A DNA stretch of 64,000 nucleotides, taken from Lepidodermella squamata (Eukaryota > Gastrotricha). Below the pieces are notes generated by a model that did no database searches, was not told where the DNA came from, and worked only from the letters and a program-made list of their open reading frames with translations. Below, piece after piece: positions 47,443 through 58,620 of the stretch (its first letter is position 1; every line of letters begins with the position of its first letter). The position numbers and the translations under genes were made by a program. Location of the stretch: contig JBLDXI010000015.1 in NCBI GenBank assembly GCA_047495785.1, forward strand, positions 1,922,001 through 1,986,000, read 5' to 3'.

Positions 47443-48715
47443 CTATGCCGAAGCATCTCGATACCAATCAAACATCTGAACAAGCCAGCAGTATAAGCAT
47501 TGCCTATCAAAAGTGTCATTATGAACACGACCCATTTTTAGGGGGTGATAAATATTATTTGTGGCATTATAGGTTGCTGTGACTGGCCAATCTCTTTTGG
47601 GTCCCCAAATTTGCCCGCGGCGGTTGATTAACCGAAGCCTGGATCTGGGAGTAATGGCGGATAGAATTGTGCCAACGGCCAACTCCATGTAAACGCCATG
47701 AGCAGCAAATATTTTGAAAAGCTCATTAGCTCTGGCTAAATCAGCTCGAGACACATAGAACATGTCCGCGTAGATGTTCCAAACTCTGAAAGGCCCTATG
47801 TATTCAAACATTAACGAACTTCAACAGACTTAATAAAGAATTCTCACCTCCAGTTCCAAAAACAAAGTCATTGAAGGTGGATTCGTTATACAGGGATATT
47901 TGAACATAGGCGTTCAAAATCGACTGACGGAAGTCACGCAAAACATCCCATTTGGCGGGATAGAGACAGTCTGCGGCATTATCTCCACTCATAGCATTGC
48001 ATTGCTTCATGCGCAAGGTATCATAGAGCTTCTCCGGAGGACCTAGCAACCAATTATCGGTTGTATTGAGATTTGAGGCTTTGTAATTCCACAGATTAGG
48101 GATCAAGTCATCAGAAATATGAAGTATGCCGTCAGTCTCTTCATTAGCAATTAGCTGTTGAACGTCTTTGAGAGATTCGCAGACTATTGGTAGGCAAGAG
48201 TAAAAAATTGCACCGGTTGGCTCTGTTGGTTCTTCTGAGACTTCTACAATTGAAACATTGACTAGGGGCAGTAATTTTCCATCTCGAAGTTCTCGCAGGT
48301 GTCGGATTCCAGTGACGCAGTAAACGATCTTTTGAAAAATCCCACTGTATAGCCGATGAGTTTTCGATATCGAGCGGAACAGCGGGTTATTGTAAGATAT
48401 CACCAAGATTACTCGGCTGAAATTCACCAGGTTGCTGAAATTATCGTGCACCACTCTAGCAGACCCTAGAATCGGTGGACAACTTTCGTTTCTGGTGAAA
48501 TGGAAGGCATCGTGATTCGAGCAATCAGCCTCTGGATCGGAAAGTTGAGCATTTTCATCTAATGTCTGTTTTCCGAGAAGGAAGCTTCGAAAAACTGGGT
48601 AATCTATTTTCCAGTCAATATAGAATTGAGAACCTACAAGTGCGGCGAGAGATATGAAGACAATGCTATAGACGAGTCTATTTATCAATCCGATACTACG
48701 GGGTTTTAAATCCAT
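47443..48715 (-). CDS. Type II membrane protein, possible Golgi glycosyltransferase-like
   Basis: Exons 47848-48715 and 47443-47795, joined across a 52 bp intron; 406 residues. After about 10 residues there is one hydrophobic segment (LVYSIVFISLAALVGSQFYI), then a luminal-type domain with several N-x-S/T sites and paired cysteines, the layout of Golgi enzymes. Features that recall glycosyltransferases are VILVISYNNP near the start of the domain, ILHISDDLIPNLWN (an acidic DD pair that could bind a metal ion), DMFYVSRADLARANELFKIF with MELAVGTIL after the splice, and YHPLKM near the end. A relation to STELLO/DUF288-type proteins is possible but is a guess. The ATG at 48715 lies 12 nt after a TTTAG acceptor. 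An inverted fragment of exon 1 lies about 2.1 kb downstream. Confidence 0.7.
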
Positions 48716-48727
48716 CTCAGAAGGCAA

Positions 48728-50147
48728 CTAAAGTCAGTCCGGACTTCGCGTCTTACTGTCTTTCTGTCTTTGCTGTAACATGTCACGGCAAAAAATCTAA
48801 TGTTTTTACTTTTTCATACTCTCCATAGATATACCAGCTTACTCAGCTGCATCGCAGATGCGTTACATTTGATTGAGTATATATAGTTGACGAATTTAGT
48901 TTACTTAGCGACTTGACCGGAACTAGGTACCTGAATAGTATCATATTATCAATAATACCTCATTAATAAAAGTAACAGGAGATGTCGCCTGCACTGTCAG
49001 AAGAAGACCAATGAACAGCAAAATCGCATCAACCGCAATATAGATTGAGCTGATAAAGTGGAACTTTTGCTCAAAATTGTTCTAGCCTTGATTCCGCAGG
49101 TTGCTGGGGTTCCGAGGTTTCTGCGGGTTCGCCGCCGTTTTGGTGAACTGGATATGCGCTTTCTTCTTCAGCAGCGGTGCTGATGCGCGCATCTTGTGGC
49201 TGCTGTGGTTCGACGGGCAATTCACCTCCTTCACCGCCATCTGATCCAAATCAAGCACCGCCCCGTTATTCTGGGGTTATTATTTCTTCTCCTATCTTCT
49301 TCCTTCTTCTTCTTTTCTCAGCTTTCTTCTTCCGGTCTGCGGTCTGCTATTTCTTGGTCAGATCCTTCTTCGTTTCCGGTCTGCGGTCTGCTATTTCTTG
49401 GTCAGATCCTTCTTCGTTTCATCTTCCGTCTACTTTTTCCTCCCAGCAGCATCGCTAGTTATTCTTTTTCTTATCCTTGTTCTTTGAAGTTTCTTTGAAG
49501 ATTAGTAGTCTGTCGTGATGTCCTTGATGCAAATGGGCTTGACATTGTTGGAGCAGAAGACCGTCCGCCACTGAAACCGCGCCCCTGCCTATTGCCCTTC
49601 GTTTTTTGATCGTTAGCAATGCTGGAAGATCAAAGTTTGTTTCGTCGCGTCCATCATCACTGATTTCAGAGAACTTTGAACAGCCGCCTAATTGGGAAAA
49701 TCTCAAATCGAGCCAATCTCCTTTCATTTTATGACATTTCTAGTGGATCCTTTTACCTTTTGTATACCTATGTAAAGGAGAGTTGTAGAGCTTAGCCAAA
49801 CTTTCTCTAGGCATTGCTGGAGAATAGATTTCACTTGTCAAAGCCGACCATTTCTCCGAAATAATTCTAATATTAAATGGTAAACCCCTTTTGCACAGCA
49901 CCGCAGATTGTATTAACCTCTCATTACGGACGCAAATCCGGCTGTTGCAAAAAGGTAGGTATGTCGATGATAGACACAGAGATCAGACAGCTCCGGCGAT
50001 CGTGATTAGCATTCCATTTTGAGCCATAAAACCTGCAGAGACTCGGCAATTGACAGCAGGTGCGTCTGGTTTCCAGCATCAAAATGCCTCTCCAGAATTC
50101 ATCAAACGAAATTTCGGCGAGGGCACGGCTTGGATCTCATTTTCTAG
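48728..50147. other. Region between the membrane-protein and mucin-like genes
   Basis: No complete gene. Minus-strand open frames at 49455-49727 and about 49085-49235 could be exon remnants: one ends plausibly as WRTVFCSNNVKPICIKDI and stop after an acceptor-like GGTTTCAG, another is Glu/Gln/Pro-rich (GGEPAETSEPQQPAESRLEQ) and ends in a stop. I could not join them. A 44 bp tandem duplication lies at 49331-49418. Confidence 0.35.
49331..49418. repeat. Tandem duplication of a 44 bp unit
   Basis: Two adjacent, identical copies (49331-49374, 49375-49418) beginning TCCGGTCTGCGGTCTGCTAT and ending CCTTCTTCGTT. The unit is not a multiple of three, so overlapping ORFs on the plus strand change frame between copies, arguing against coding. 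Confidence 0.9.
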
Positions 50148-50167
50148 CAATTTTCCTTTAATCTCTA

Positions 50168-51839
50168 ATGAACAAATTGTTTGTTAACACTTGCTTACTT
50201 GGCTTCACATTACTTCTCTCAGCGCAGGGGGGAGCAGCTAACATCAAGGCTGATGCTTCGCCTGATGTTGATGCCAGCGGCTCAATTCACGATCACTTAC
50301 TAGTCGCCAATGAAACTCATGCACTCATCAGCTTAGAGAAACTATTCGCTGCTCTTAAGAAGGGAAAGGACGGTCAGCCTGCTCTTCCACCATGTCACAT
50401 GGCTGTTTTCGAAAAGTTCTTCCCGTCAAACTGTTCCATGTCCGTGCCCTCCACTACAACTACCACAACTTCTACGACTACAACTACAACAACTACAACA
50501 AAACCGACAACATCATCGACTACGACAACGACCAAACCAACAACAACAACGACCACTAAGGCTACAACTACTTCAACCACAACTAGACCGACAACCACGA
50601 CTCGAACTATTCCTACTACAACCACGAAACCTACGACCACTACAACTAAAAAATCGATAGTTACCCAACCAGGTACATTCAATTTTAATTAATTATGTAT
50701 TTTGATTTATATTGAGAAAATTAATTTGCTTATCGCAAAGCAAAATAGCTTAGAATGGCGCATTATTAGGTGCCATTCGGATGCTCACAGGTCACCAAAA
50801 TCGTCCTTAGAATTTTATTAATTAGTTCGCTTTCATAATCGGAGAAAAAATATTTTGCTGTGAATTTTTAAATGAGAAAATAATGATTGCCGCGGACCAA
50901 GACCCCCAAAGTTGCGCAATTTCGGGGGCCCTGAGGCATTTTTTGCTATTTGATCACATTTACGAGGTTTGAGTTAGGTTTGAGACCCTAAGTGTCTAAC
51001 CTCGTTTTGCTCAGAATTCCAGGCTCTGCGCGATGGTACCAATATCTTACAGATATCCGAAATTGTTTTCCCATTTTGAACATTCGAATAATACGAAACC
51101 TGTCGCAGATAGAAATAGCACAATGAAGCAAAAAATGCACTAATTTCGCTAATAATTATAGCCCAAAAATTGAAAATATATTCTGAACCATACAATTCGA
51201 TTTCATTTTACGAAGAGCGGCAGGGCCATCAATGCCGAAATTGAGCCAATTTATGGGCTTCACCACGTACACAGCCAGTTTCCCTGATCATTCTCAGAAA
51301 TAACACCTATGCGATACCATCCACCTCATAAACCATAGAAACCGTCTAAAATTGCTCATAAAGTCTCATCTATCGGGTCGGTTAACTACCTAGCTTCATT
51401 AATTCTGTGATCTTTCATTCGAAACTAGGAATTTTTTAAATTTGAATAAAATCTGAATAAAAAATAGGGCCGATTCTAGCCGCAAAATGCTTCCGCAGTA
51501 ATAATTTCGGAATTCATTTTTCCTTGGTTTTAATCTCATATATGATGCTTTTCAGCTCCGACAGCGGCTCCGCTGAAACAAGAGCCTTCTACTACAACCA
51601 CAACCCCGTCAACAAGTACAACGACAACTACCACCACAACCACAACGACCAGCTCGACACCATCTACCCTGACGCCGTGTGAGCAGTATCGATCAACAGC
51701 TGCGCCAACAACGCGCCAGCCATTCAAATTTCCGTGCCCCCACAGCCTGAGCCTAACGTCGGCAGGAGCGAAAATTATCACCGAAAACATCCCACCCTTC
51801 CTATCCATCATCCTACTCGCAGTTTTGAATCGATATTAA
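50168..51839 (+). CDS. Mucin-like Thr-rich secreted protein, possibly GPI-anchored
   Basis: Exons 50168-50672 and 51556-51839 across an 883 bp intron; 262 residues. A clear signal peptide opens the protein (MNKLFVNTCLLGFTLLLSAQ). A short globular part with two cysteines and two N-x-S/T sites follows (LPPCHMAVFEKFFPSNCS). Most of the remainder is Thr-rich with Ser, Lys and Pro (TTTTKPTT-type repeats), a substrate for heavy O-glycosylation; the second exon resumes this after the splice. The end has two more cysteines and a terminal hydrophobic run without a basic tail (FLSIILLAVL), preceded by small residues (TSAGAK), as in GPI-anchored proteins. A TTTCTAG acceptor lies 20 nt before the ATG. 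Family unknown; a mucin-like surface or cuticle-coat role is inference. Confidence 0.75.
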
Positions 51840-52112
51840 ACAAGACCAGGGCCAGAAAAAATTAAGTAAAAAAATTGCTCTTTATTAAGCTAGAAACTGA
51901 AGCTGTTTTTATTCATAACACTGCGATTGCAACGACGAACGAGATGATGAAGATGATGATAATAATAAGAGGCGGTTACATCTAGGCAGTAGTACATTGA
52001 TTTAATCGCGATAAAATATGAAGACTACAAAATCGTGGAATCATAACAACTCATCCCGTCGCCTTTGACAACAACTATTTTTATCAAAATAACGAGTTTT
52101 CAATCAAATCAA
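51840..52112. other. Convergent 3' ends
   Basis: 273 bp between the mucin-like and MIS18BP1 stops. It is AT-rich with GATGATGATAATAATAA-type repeats. It contains both 3' UTRs and nothing else that I can see. Confidence 0.5.
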
Positions 52113-54218
52113 TCAATCAGAATCAGTAATCTCCGACTCAGTGCCAACCAACGTCGAGTCGTCATCTGGCCGCTGGTCGCTGGTAACAACAGGCTCCATC
52201 GGGGTTGACTGCGAGGTGACGGCGAAAAATCGCGCCGATAACGGCTGCAATCGCTCCAACGCGGCGGCTTTCGTTAGCATCGACGATTTTTTACGCGAAA
52301 TCACGCCGCCCGTTTTCCGAGAATGAGGCGAACGCAGCTTTTTCACCAACTTATCCGCCACATTTCGATCCGATGTTTTCGGAATGTCAAACGCTGACGA
52401 AACAACCGAGGCGTTTGCCGAGTCTTCGAGGGCTGATACGCTTAACGCCGCCCCGCCGGCCGTTATTATCGACATATTACCGGCCTGGCTTGCCGAGGGG
52501 GATAGCCCTAAATTTCCGACCAATTCCGCTTTTTCACTCTGAGTTAACCCGCCGCCGTTAACACTCAAATTGTCCTCGTTATCGCCGTCTTGCCACTCCT
52601 TTTCCGCGTCTTTTTGAACAATTTCTCGAATTTGCTGGCGGCGTTTCAACGTGCCGGCTTTCGCGGTTATAACCCGCTCCTTTTTCCGATCCTCCTTAAC
52701 AGCCTTCTTTTTCGCCGCAGCGGCCGGTGCAACAACTGGAGTTGGCAGTGACTCGAACGATCGGTCGGTTTGAAGAACTGCGCGGAAGGTTTTGTTGCGG
52801 TGGACGGATTTTTGAAGATGCGTCGAGTTGTTGAAGGTTGAGAAGCAGTCTTCGGCTGATCGAGTGCCGACAATGGCGGCCACCGCTTGCCAGTAATCGG
52901 TTTCAGAGGTCGGAATCTCGTCGACTGCTCGCCGTAACGCGGCTAACTCGTCGTTAGTCCACGGGCCCTTTTTGAAAATCATTCGCTTTCGAGTTCGTCT
53001 ACAAAATTCAAATTACAAGTTAAAAAATTCGAATCGAATTTATTGAATTTAAAATCGAATCGAGATTTAAAAAATAATTAGTCCCTCAGATATAAAATCT
53101 CCTAATTAAAGCATAACTGAATTTGCCCGTAATTGAAAATAAAAAATTAATTGGGCGCAGACTTTGTTCCTCTGAATTTTTCTGATCTCAATGAAGATTT
53201 TCAGAATTCAGAAGGAAATTTCTACTTAAAAACCCATATTTGGTGATGATTTAAAAGAACAGGTATTAATTTTAATATATTTTGAAAGTATTTCCCCGCT
53301 AAAATATTATTCAGAAATTGTTTCAGAGAAAATTCAGAAAATATTATTGAAGCAAATAAAAGTAAGCAAAAATTACTTTTTCGGAGGGACTGCAGCGTCG
53401 TCAGATTTAGATGGCCTGAAAAAGAACAAAACTTGATAAACGAAAGGAAATGAAATAAAATCAATGAGACGGAATTAATTGAATGAAAATAACTAGTAAA
53501 TTTGGGAAACTCAATAAAAATTGAAAATTGAATTGCGCCAAAAATACTCCATCACAGCTTTTTTTGTTCCTCTAATTTTGTTAAGATTATTTCATAAACT
53601 AGTCCCACTTTTACGAAGAATTGAAATGCCTAGATGCTCGTTAAAATCGGTTTTTTTATTTAAATATTATCAAAAAACAATAAAAAATTACCGTTTTGCT
53701 GAGACGAGGGTGAGTTCAGAGCAGGCCTTTCTAGATCGAGTAACTTTTTTAACAGGCGTAGTTTCACTTCTGCTTTTCCTCGGTGATAAGCCAGGCGGTC
53801 GTTTTGGAGAATAAGTCGCAGTCGCAAGAATCGACGGCAAATTTAATGGCTCTAGCTTAACTTTTGGTATCATAGAAAATAATTGTTCATCTGTTTTTAC
53901 GTTAGATCGAACAATCAAAAAACAGCAGTTTTATTAGATCGTCGTCGTAATTTTATTAAAGCTCCTACCTCTCTTCGCATTCGAGCGAGTACTTCGAGAG
54001 CCTTTCGTATCTGGCGAGACTTTTTCGATTAACTGGATGTTTGAGCTCGGTATCTGGTAATTACCATCGGCCGGCAGTATTTTGTACTTGTAAGGATCCA
54101 GCTTAATCGGCACCAGCCGAACCACCGGTACCATGTCGATACCAGACATTTTAGCTTTCTTCGGTGGATTAATATTGGTGTGGTTCGATCGCGCGTATTT
54201 GTTTCGAGTGACAAGCAT
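52113..54218 (-). CDS. MIS18BP1: MIS18BP1/KNL2 centromere protein (SANT domain)
   Basis: Exons 53969-54218, 53692-53890, 53377-53415, 52113-52998; 457 residues, phases closed. MIS18BP1/KNL2 recruits the machinery that loads CENP-A at centromeres. The N-terminal half is basic and Pro/Ser-rich (NINPPKKAK, SPKRPPGLSPRKSR). The SANT/Myb domain at the start of the last exon reads GPWTNDELAALRRAVDEIP, then DYWQAVAAIVGTRSAEDC, matching the human WSEVAAAVGSRSPEEC pattern. About 60 residues later comes VITAKAGTLKRRQQIREI, nearly the same as the human segment after SANT; this second match fixes the family. No SANTA domain is visible, and the protein is much shorter than the 1132-residue human one. The tail is acidic and Ser-rich. 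An acceptor TTTTGTAG lies 11 nt before the ATG. Confidence 0.88.
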
Positions 54219-55513
54219 GATAAAAAAAACTACAAAATTAGCAGCACGTCATTTCTAATGAAAAGTCTGCGGGTAGAGTAAAGACGCACGCTGTGATGAA
54301 GACGAGTTACGCCACTAACGGTGATATTTCACATTAGGAGCACAAATTCTGTCGTGCAACGCGGTAGTAACAAGAGGCCATTGTCTGTAATGTACTGGAT
54401 GAGTATGAAGCGGCGCGTAGCGGAAGAAACACTTTTGTTAAAGAGGTCAACTGTGGCACCACAGTCGCGCTAAGCTCAAAGGCTGGCCGTGCTAATGGAC
54501 TGCGTAGGTTTAAATAGAAGTAGTGGGTACAAAATTACACGAGGTCATTTAACTTCAGGTCATTTTGAAAGTTATGACTCTACCACGGAGTAATGAAAGA
54601 CAAGGAAAATAGAGTAAAACTTGCCGCCAACTGGTCACTATCTAGACAAGAGCATATTTATCTAAAATTTATTAAGCTTTTCAGTCGGCAACATCTTTTT
54701 ATTAAATGCATTGCACACGTAAAATTTCATATGGGATGGTAGTAAAGAGCAGATTGCGATTTCGGACGTTAGTTGACAGTGAAGCTGATCGGCAAAACAA
54801 TACGATATACTTTGTTTAAAGGAAATGATCGCGTGTCTTCATGTTCATAGTTGATTGTTATTTTTTTTTATAAACTGAGTGGGTATGAATCATTCAGCTA
54901 GGCAGCATTAAGCGACTGCGATACACTTTTGCAGCAAAGCACAATTTTTGTACTACCTTCAGCACAAATGATAAAATTTCAAAGAGAAAAGTTGAACGAA
55001 AGAAAACAGAACACCTGCGAGGAGCTAGACCATAAACCTGAGGGTCGTGATGCACCCTGCACTCCCAGTCAGCATTCGAAATATTCAAAGAGGTACTCAT
55101 TAAATGTTATATTGAAAGGTAACAGATCATGATAATTTAGAAGGTATCATCTCAATCCTATCCCAACTCCTATCCCAACGCCAACATTTCTTGATTTCAT
55201 CATACAAGCTAGATATCTACGAGAATGTTGCCAGGGCCGCGATAAGTTAATGATTCATTAAATATCCTACAATTAATATATTCCATGGAAAATTAAATAA
55301 CCACTTTTCCGAAGACAACAAAAAACGAAAACCGTAAGTCAACTGTCAACTAAACCATTCTTGCTGGGAACTGATGCTGAGAACAAATAGAAAAACCTCG
55401 ATTATAACCCAGCGGCAAGATTATTTGTTTTCTAAAAAAAGAGGGACGCCATCGAATTAATAAGGACAAGTGATCAAGGAATTAAGCTGTGTCGGCCTGG
55501 CGGCCTTTGACAG

Positions 55514-55642
55514 TGACGGGGAAACTCCCCGTTTTTTACAGGACTGCCGAGTGCGCGAACGACGTGCCCAACTACTGCGCACACTTGACGTACGTACGGA
55601 ACGACGGAAGGCGCCCCACGACAACGGGGAGTTTCCCCGTCA
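55514..55642. repeat. Inverted pair of self-complementary 20-mers
   Basis: TGACGGGGAAACTCCCCGTT at 55514-55533 and its perfect reverse complement at 55623-55642. Each arm is itself a near-palindrome (ACGGGG...CCCCGT), so the 129 bp unit can fold either as two small hairpins or as one long stem with an 89 nt loop. The loop holds another palindrome, CGTACGTACG. It may be the ends of a very small transposon or a structured RNA. Confidence 0.9.
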
Positions 55643-56274
55643 TAGACATCGGCTCCACCACTTAGTTATTAAAAGTTTAAAGGACAGCATTTAGTAGTGC
55701 CAGGCAGCAATTTTCTGCCCAATTTCTATGCTTGAAAAGAAGGAAATCAACAAACCAACGGGAAAAGTTGACTCAAGAGTTGCTAAATGTCTCAAAACTA
55801 CGGAAGACTATAATAGGTAGCGGTACAACGGTCCATTTTCCCGGTGAAGGCTGAAGTCTCGGGGTAGTAAATGCAAATTGCCTATCACAATTCTTAATAA
55901 TGATCAAGTCGGCAAGCCAAAATGAAGGAAGATGTTTCGTATGCCTAAAAAGTTGTAACGGGTTGCTCGTAGCTTCCAACGCACCGCAGGGTGGCTGAAA
56001 AGGTGAAAGATTAGTAGCACTGCTAAATCAGCAATCATCCAAAATTCGCCAGTTACCGGCAGCAAAAAGCAGGAACAAAAGCTAAAACGAGGCATCCGGA
56101 AAAGTCAATTTCAAAACAGCGCGCAATGACCTCATAAAAATAACTCACAGATTGCTCTAAAATATATTCATACAATTATTTTGAATATATTAAATGATAT
56201 TTCATCTGCCTTTAACCGCATGCGATAGTTAAAGGAACGTGCGTTAATTTTTCGCAATAATTTTTTTATTCCGG

Positions 56275-56525
56275 CACACTTATCAGAATTTTTTCGAGGC
56301 GGTTTTCAGCAATCAATAGTTCTAGTGTGCGGTCAGCTTTTCTGAAAGCCCCGGTTGAAAAGGACTTGAGTAGAAAAGGCAGCAGCAACATTTGAGGCAT
56401 TTTTCAAAGGCGGAATTTTCTCAAAAAATCGCAAGCCTTCGACTTGTGAATCCATTTCTAACAGGGCTTTCAAAAACGACCTATCGATTGCTGAAAACCG
56501 CATCGAAAATATTCCGATTAGTGTG
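56275..56525. mobile_element. Foldback element / MITE with about 45 bp terminal inverted repeats
   Basis: The left end (56275-56319) begins CACACTTATCAGAAT and contains GCGGTTTTCAGCAATC. The reverse complement of the right end (56481-56525) begins CACACTAATCGGAAT and contains the same GCGGTTTTCAGCAATC. The ends agree except for a handful of positions. The 251 bp element has no transposase. No flanking target duplication was clear by eye. Confidence 0.8.
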
Positions 56526-56887
56526 ACGCAAGACCAGTTTCGACGCCAGCTCTCACTCCAATTCGATTTTACGTTGAAGGACAACGTTCGAACGACGAAT
56601 ATTATTTTAATTTAAACTTTGTTTAGTTCAGATGATGTTTGACTTATCTGAAAGATCAATAAGGAGATTTTGTTTATATTTATATGTCGAAATCAAATGT
56701 ATTAAGTCATGCCCCGCATAACCGATCTCTCGGCTAATATTGGCAAATGTATGATGCAAAATTGTGGGATGATCGTATCTTAGCTTCTAGCGCTTTACAG
56801 CGTAACAGCAGCATCATAACAAGATGAAAATGCAGTGAAGATGCAGTTGAGGAATCATTAGAATGAAATTGTGCTAATCTCCATCGG

Positions 56888-57534
56888 ATGCCCCGAAAGA
56901 ATAAAGCAGGAATTTCCAAGGCGGAAAGCGATCGTGGGAACGTTTCTCCAACTGCCCGCCCGGCAATCAAAAAGCCGAAACAAGCAAACCGACTGACACC
57001 AGCTAAGACAAAGTCGAACAGAACCCGGTCGAAGACGGCTGAAAGACCGGCAGTTGACGACTTGCCTCCGTTGAGTAAAAGCCATCCTATAATCTCGGCA
57101 ATTTTACTGGGCCGCGCGCTGCCAACGTCGCTGCGAAAATCGTCTTCATCGCACCAAGGCATGTTACGCCAGCCTGTTATTTCTGGCACTAGAAACAATA
57201 CCAAAAGGTCTTCGAATGTGAAAACAGTTGCAGCTGGAACTACAGGCAAAATTGAGTAAGTGGTTAATTTTTAATTTGAGTTTTTCTCAAGGAACGCAAG
57301 CAAATAAGTAGACTTGATCTAGAATTTAGAATTCAAAGGCGTGTGAACTTTTTAATTTCTCTTGCAGCCTGGCCGATCAGAGTTTGATGACCAATGAGAA
57401 CGATGGCCACCAATGCCAATTACAGCTGCAATGTAATGATAATCCTCTCAAGTATGTTCGAAAAAGAAAGTATGAAACGAATGGTTTCAATGATTTCTTG
57501 TAGCGTGGAATGGGCGTTGTGCTCTGACCCATAG
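56888..57534 (+). CDS. Small basic, probably nuclear protein of unknown family
   Basis: Exons 56888-57255, 57368-57451, 57504-57534; 160 residues. The first 60 residues are rich in Lys, Arg, Pro and Ser with nuclear-signal-like clusters (MPRKNKAGISK, RPAIKKPKQ, KSNRTRSK). A more hydrophobic stretch follows (HPIISAILLGRALP). The second exon continues in phase with DLADQSLMTNENDGHQ, and the third gives a short acidic end (VEWALCSDP). If the second intron is retained, the frame stays open for 17 more codons (KYVRKRKYETNG) before a stop, so two C-termini are possible. I do not recognise the family. The first exon is convincing by composition and ends in a good donor; the exon structure is less certain. 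Confidence 0.55.
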
Positions 57535-57826
57535 GACGGATAGAGCGAGGTTCCGGCTGCTAATTACTGAGAGACAGAGTTTTCTGATCATCATTTTCCA
57601 GTCATGTCCCAGTCATTTCCCGATATGATACTTCATGGCTGTATCAAGATCAGGACTGCTTTCTTGTTGCTATAAAACATAAAACTAATAAACAAGACAA
57701 TATATCAGGACAATTCCTCTTAAAAGGTCGAACTGCTGAATAAAATCAATAGGTAGAATCAATATAACCAATAAGCCTTCATGCGTAGTAAAAACTAGCC
57801 TATCGACTTTGGAAAAACGATGAAGC
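57535..57826. other. Spacer between the basic protein gene and the tRNA cluster
   Basis: 292 bp with no feature that I can identify; presumably 3' UTR followed by tRNA flank. Confidence 0.4.
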
Positions 57827-57900
57827 TGCCCCCTGTGAGGATCGAACTCACGACCTCCAGATTATGAGACTGGCGCTCTAGCCAACTGAGCCAAGGAGGC
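57827..57900 (-). tRNA. tRNA-Met (CAU), elongator, copy 1
   Basis: The minus strand reads GCCTCCTTGGCTCAGTTGG... with anticodon loop CTCATAA and T arm GTGAGTTCGATCCTCAC; the 7 bp acceptor stem pairs and the discriminator base is A. Two further copies lie at 59192-59265 and 62876-62949. Confidence 0.95.
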
Positions 57901-57976
57901 GCTTGTGTTCACCCTTAATCCTATTGTGATCAAAGATAGCCATATCAATGAATTTATGCAGGAAAAAGCGAAGCCG

Positions 57977-58048
57977 AGGCCCAGACGGGGATCGAACCCG
58001 CGACCTTCTGTTTACAAGACAGATGCTCTACCACTAAGCTACTGAGCC
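57977..58048 (-). tRNA. tRNA-Thr (UGU), copy 1
   Basis: The minus strand begins GGCTCAGTAGCTTAGTGG, the anticodon loop is CTTGTAA, the T arm is GCGGGTTCGATCCCCGT, and the acceptor stem GGCTCAG pairs with CTGGGCC using one G-T. Second gene of the Met-Thr-Arg trio. Confidence 0.95.
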
Positions 58049-58115
58049 GGCTGATAGCTGAGCTCTTCGGTGATTTTAAATAGGGGCCAGTGTATCCATG
58101 GGGACATAAAAATAG

Positions 58116-58187
58116 CGACCCAGATGGGACTCGAACCCACAATCTCCGGCTCCGGAGGCCGACGCCTTACCATTAGGCCACTAGGCC
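58116..58187 (-). tRNA. tRNA-Arg (CCG), copy 1
   Basis: The minus strand begins GGCCTAGTGGCCTAATGG, the anticodon loop is CTCCGGA and the T arm is GTGGGTTCGAGTCCCAT. The D arm matches eukaryotic tRNA-Arg(CCG). Third gene of the trio. Confidence 0.95.
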
Positions 58188-58538
58188 GAGACAATACCGC
58201 CATTTTCAAGCCTCGAGTCCTCGTGGGACCCAACTAGCTAGGTGGGTTGTTGAATATGGTTTCTTGTTGCCCATCATATTAATTATATAGTGTGACAAAA
58301 TCGACAAACAGTTTGGAAACAAAAATGGTGTTGACTTTTCCTATAGGCAGAGAATTTCGTCTCGCCTTTGTCGTGAACAGCCATGCAACGTGACAGGGTA
58401 CCTAAATGTATCAAATTTTATTTGAGCTTTTTATTTTAATGCGCAACACCATTTTTATTTGTCAGCGCAAGAAATATTGGTACTTTTTCTTAAAGTGCGA
58501 ATCATTCACTCACATCCAACAGTCTCCGAATCCACCAA

Positions 58539-58620
58539 GCTGCTATGCCCGAGTGGTTAAGGGGTCTGACTTGAAATCAGATGCGGTCTCCGCGCGTAGG
58601 TTCAAATCCTACTGGCAGCG
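58539..58620 (+). tRNA. tRNA-Ser (UGA)
   Basis: GCTGCTATGCCCGAGTGGTT start, anticodon loop CTTGAAA, a long variable arm (GCGGTCTCCGC) typical of serine tRNAs, and an acceptor stem GCTGCTA pairing with TGGCAGC. It is the only plus-strand tRNA in the cluster. Confidence 0.95.

Larger units (their letters stand above)
54230..56887. other. Intergenic region with small palindromic elements
   Basis: No protein gene supported. It contains the MIS18BP1 promoter side, the hairpin pair at 55514-55642 and the foldback element at 56275-56525 (both listed). ORFs at 54929, 55470 and 56333 coincide with these repeats or lack any domain. Confidence 0.5.

Noticed and set aside
49177-49498. Plus-strand ORFs over the 44 bp tandem repeat
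   Set aside because: The repeat unit is not a multiple of three and the two ORFs are frame variants of the same low-complexity sequence.
50395-50682. Val-rich minus-strand ORF
   Set aside because: It is the complement of the Thr-rich repeat in the mucin-like gene.
57827-58187. CRISPR-like or bacterial repeat interpretation of the recurring blocks
   Set aside because: The recurring blocks are tRNA genes with full cloverleaf features; there are no regular spacers.
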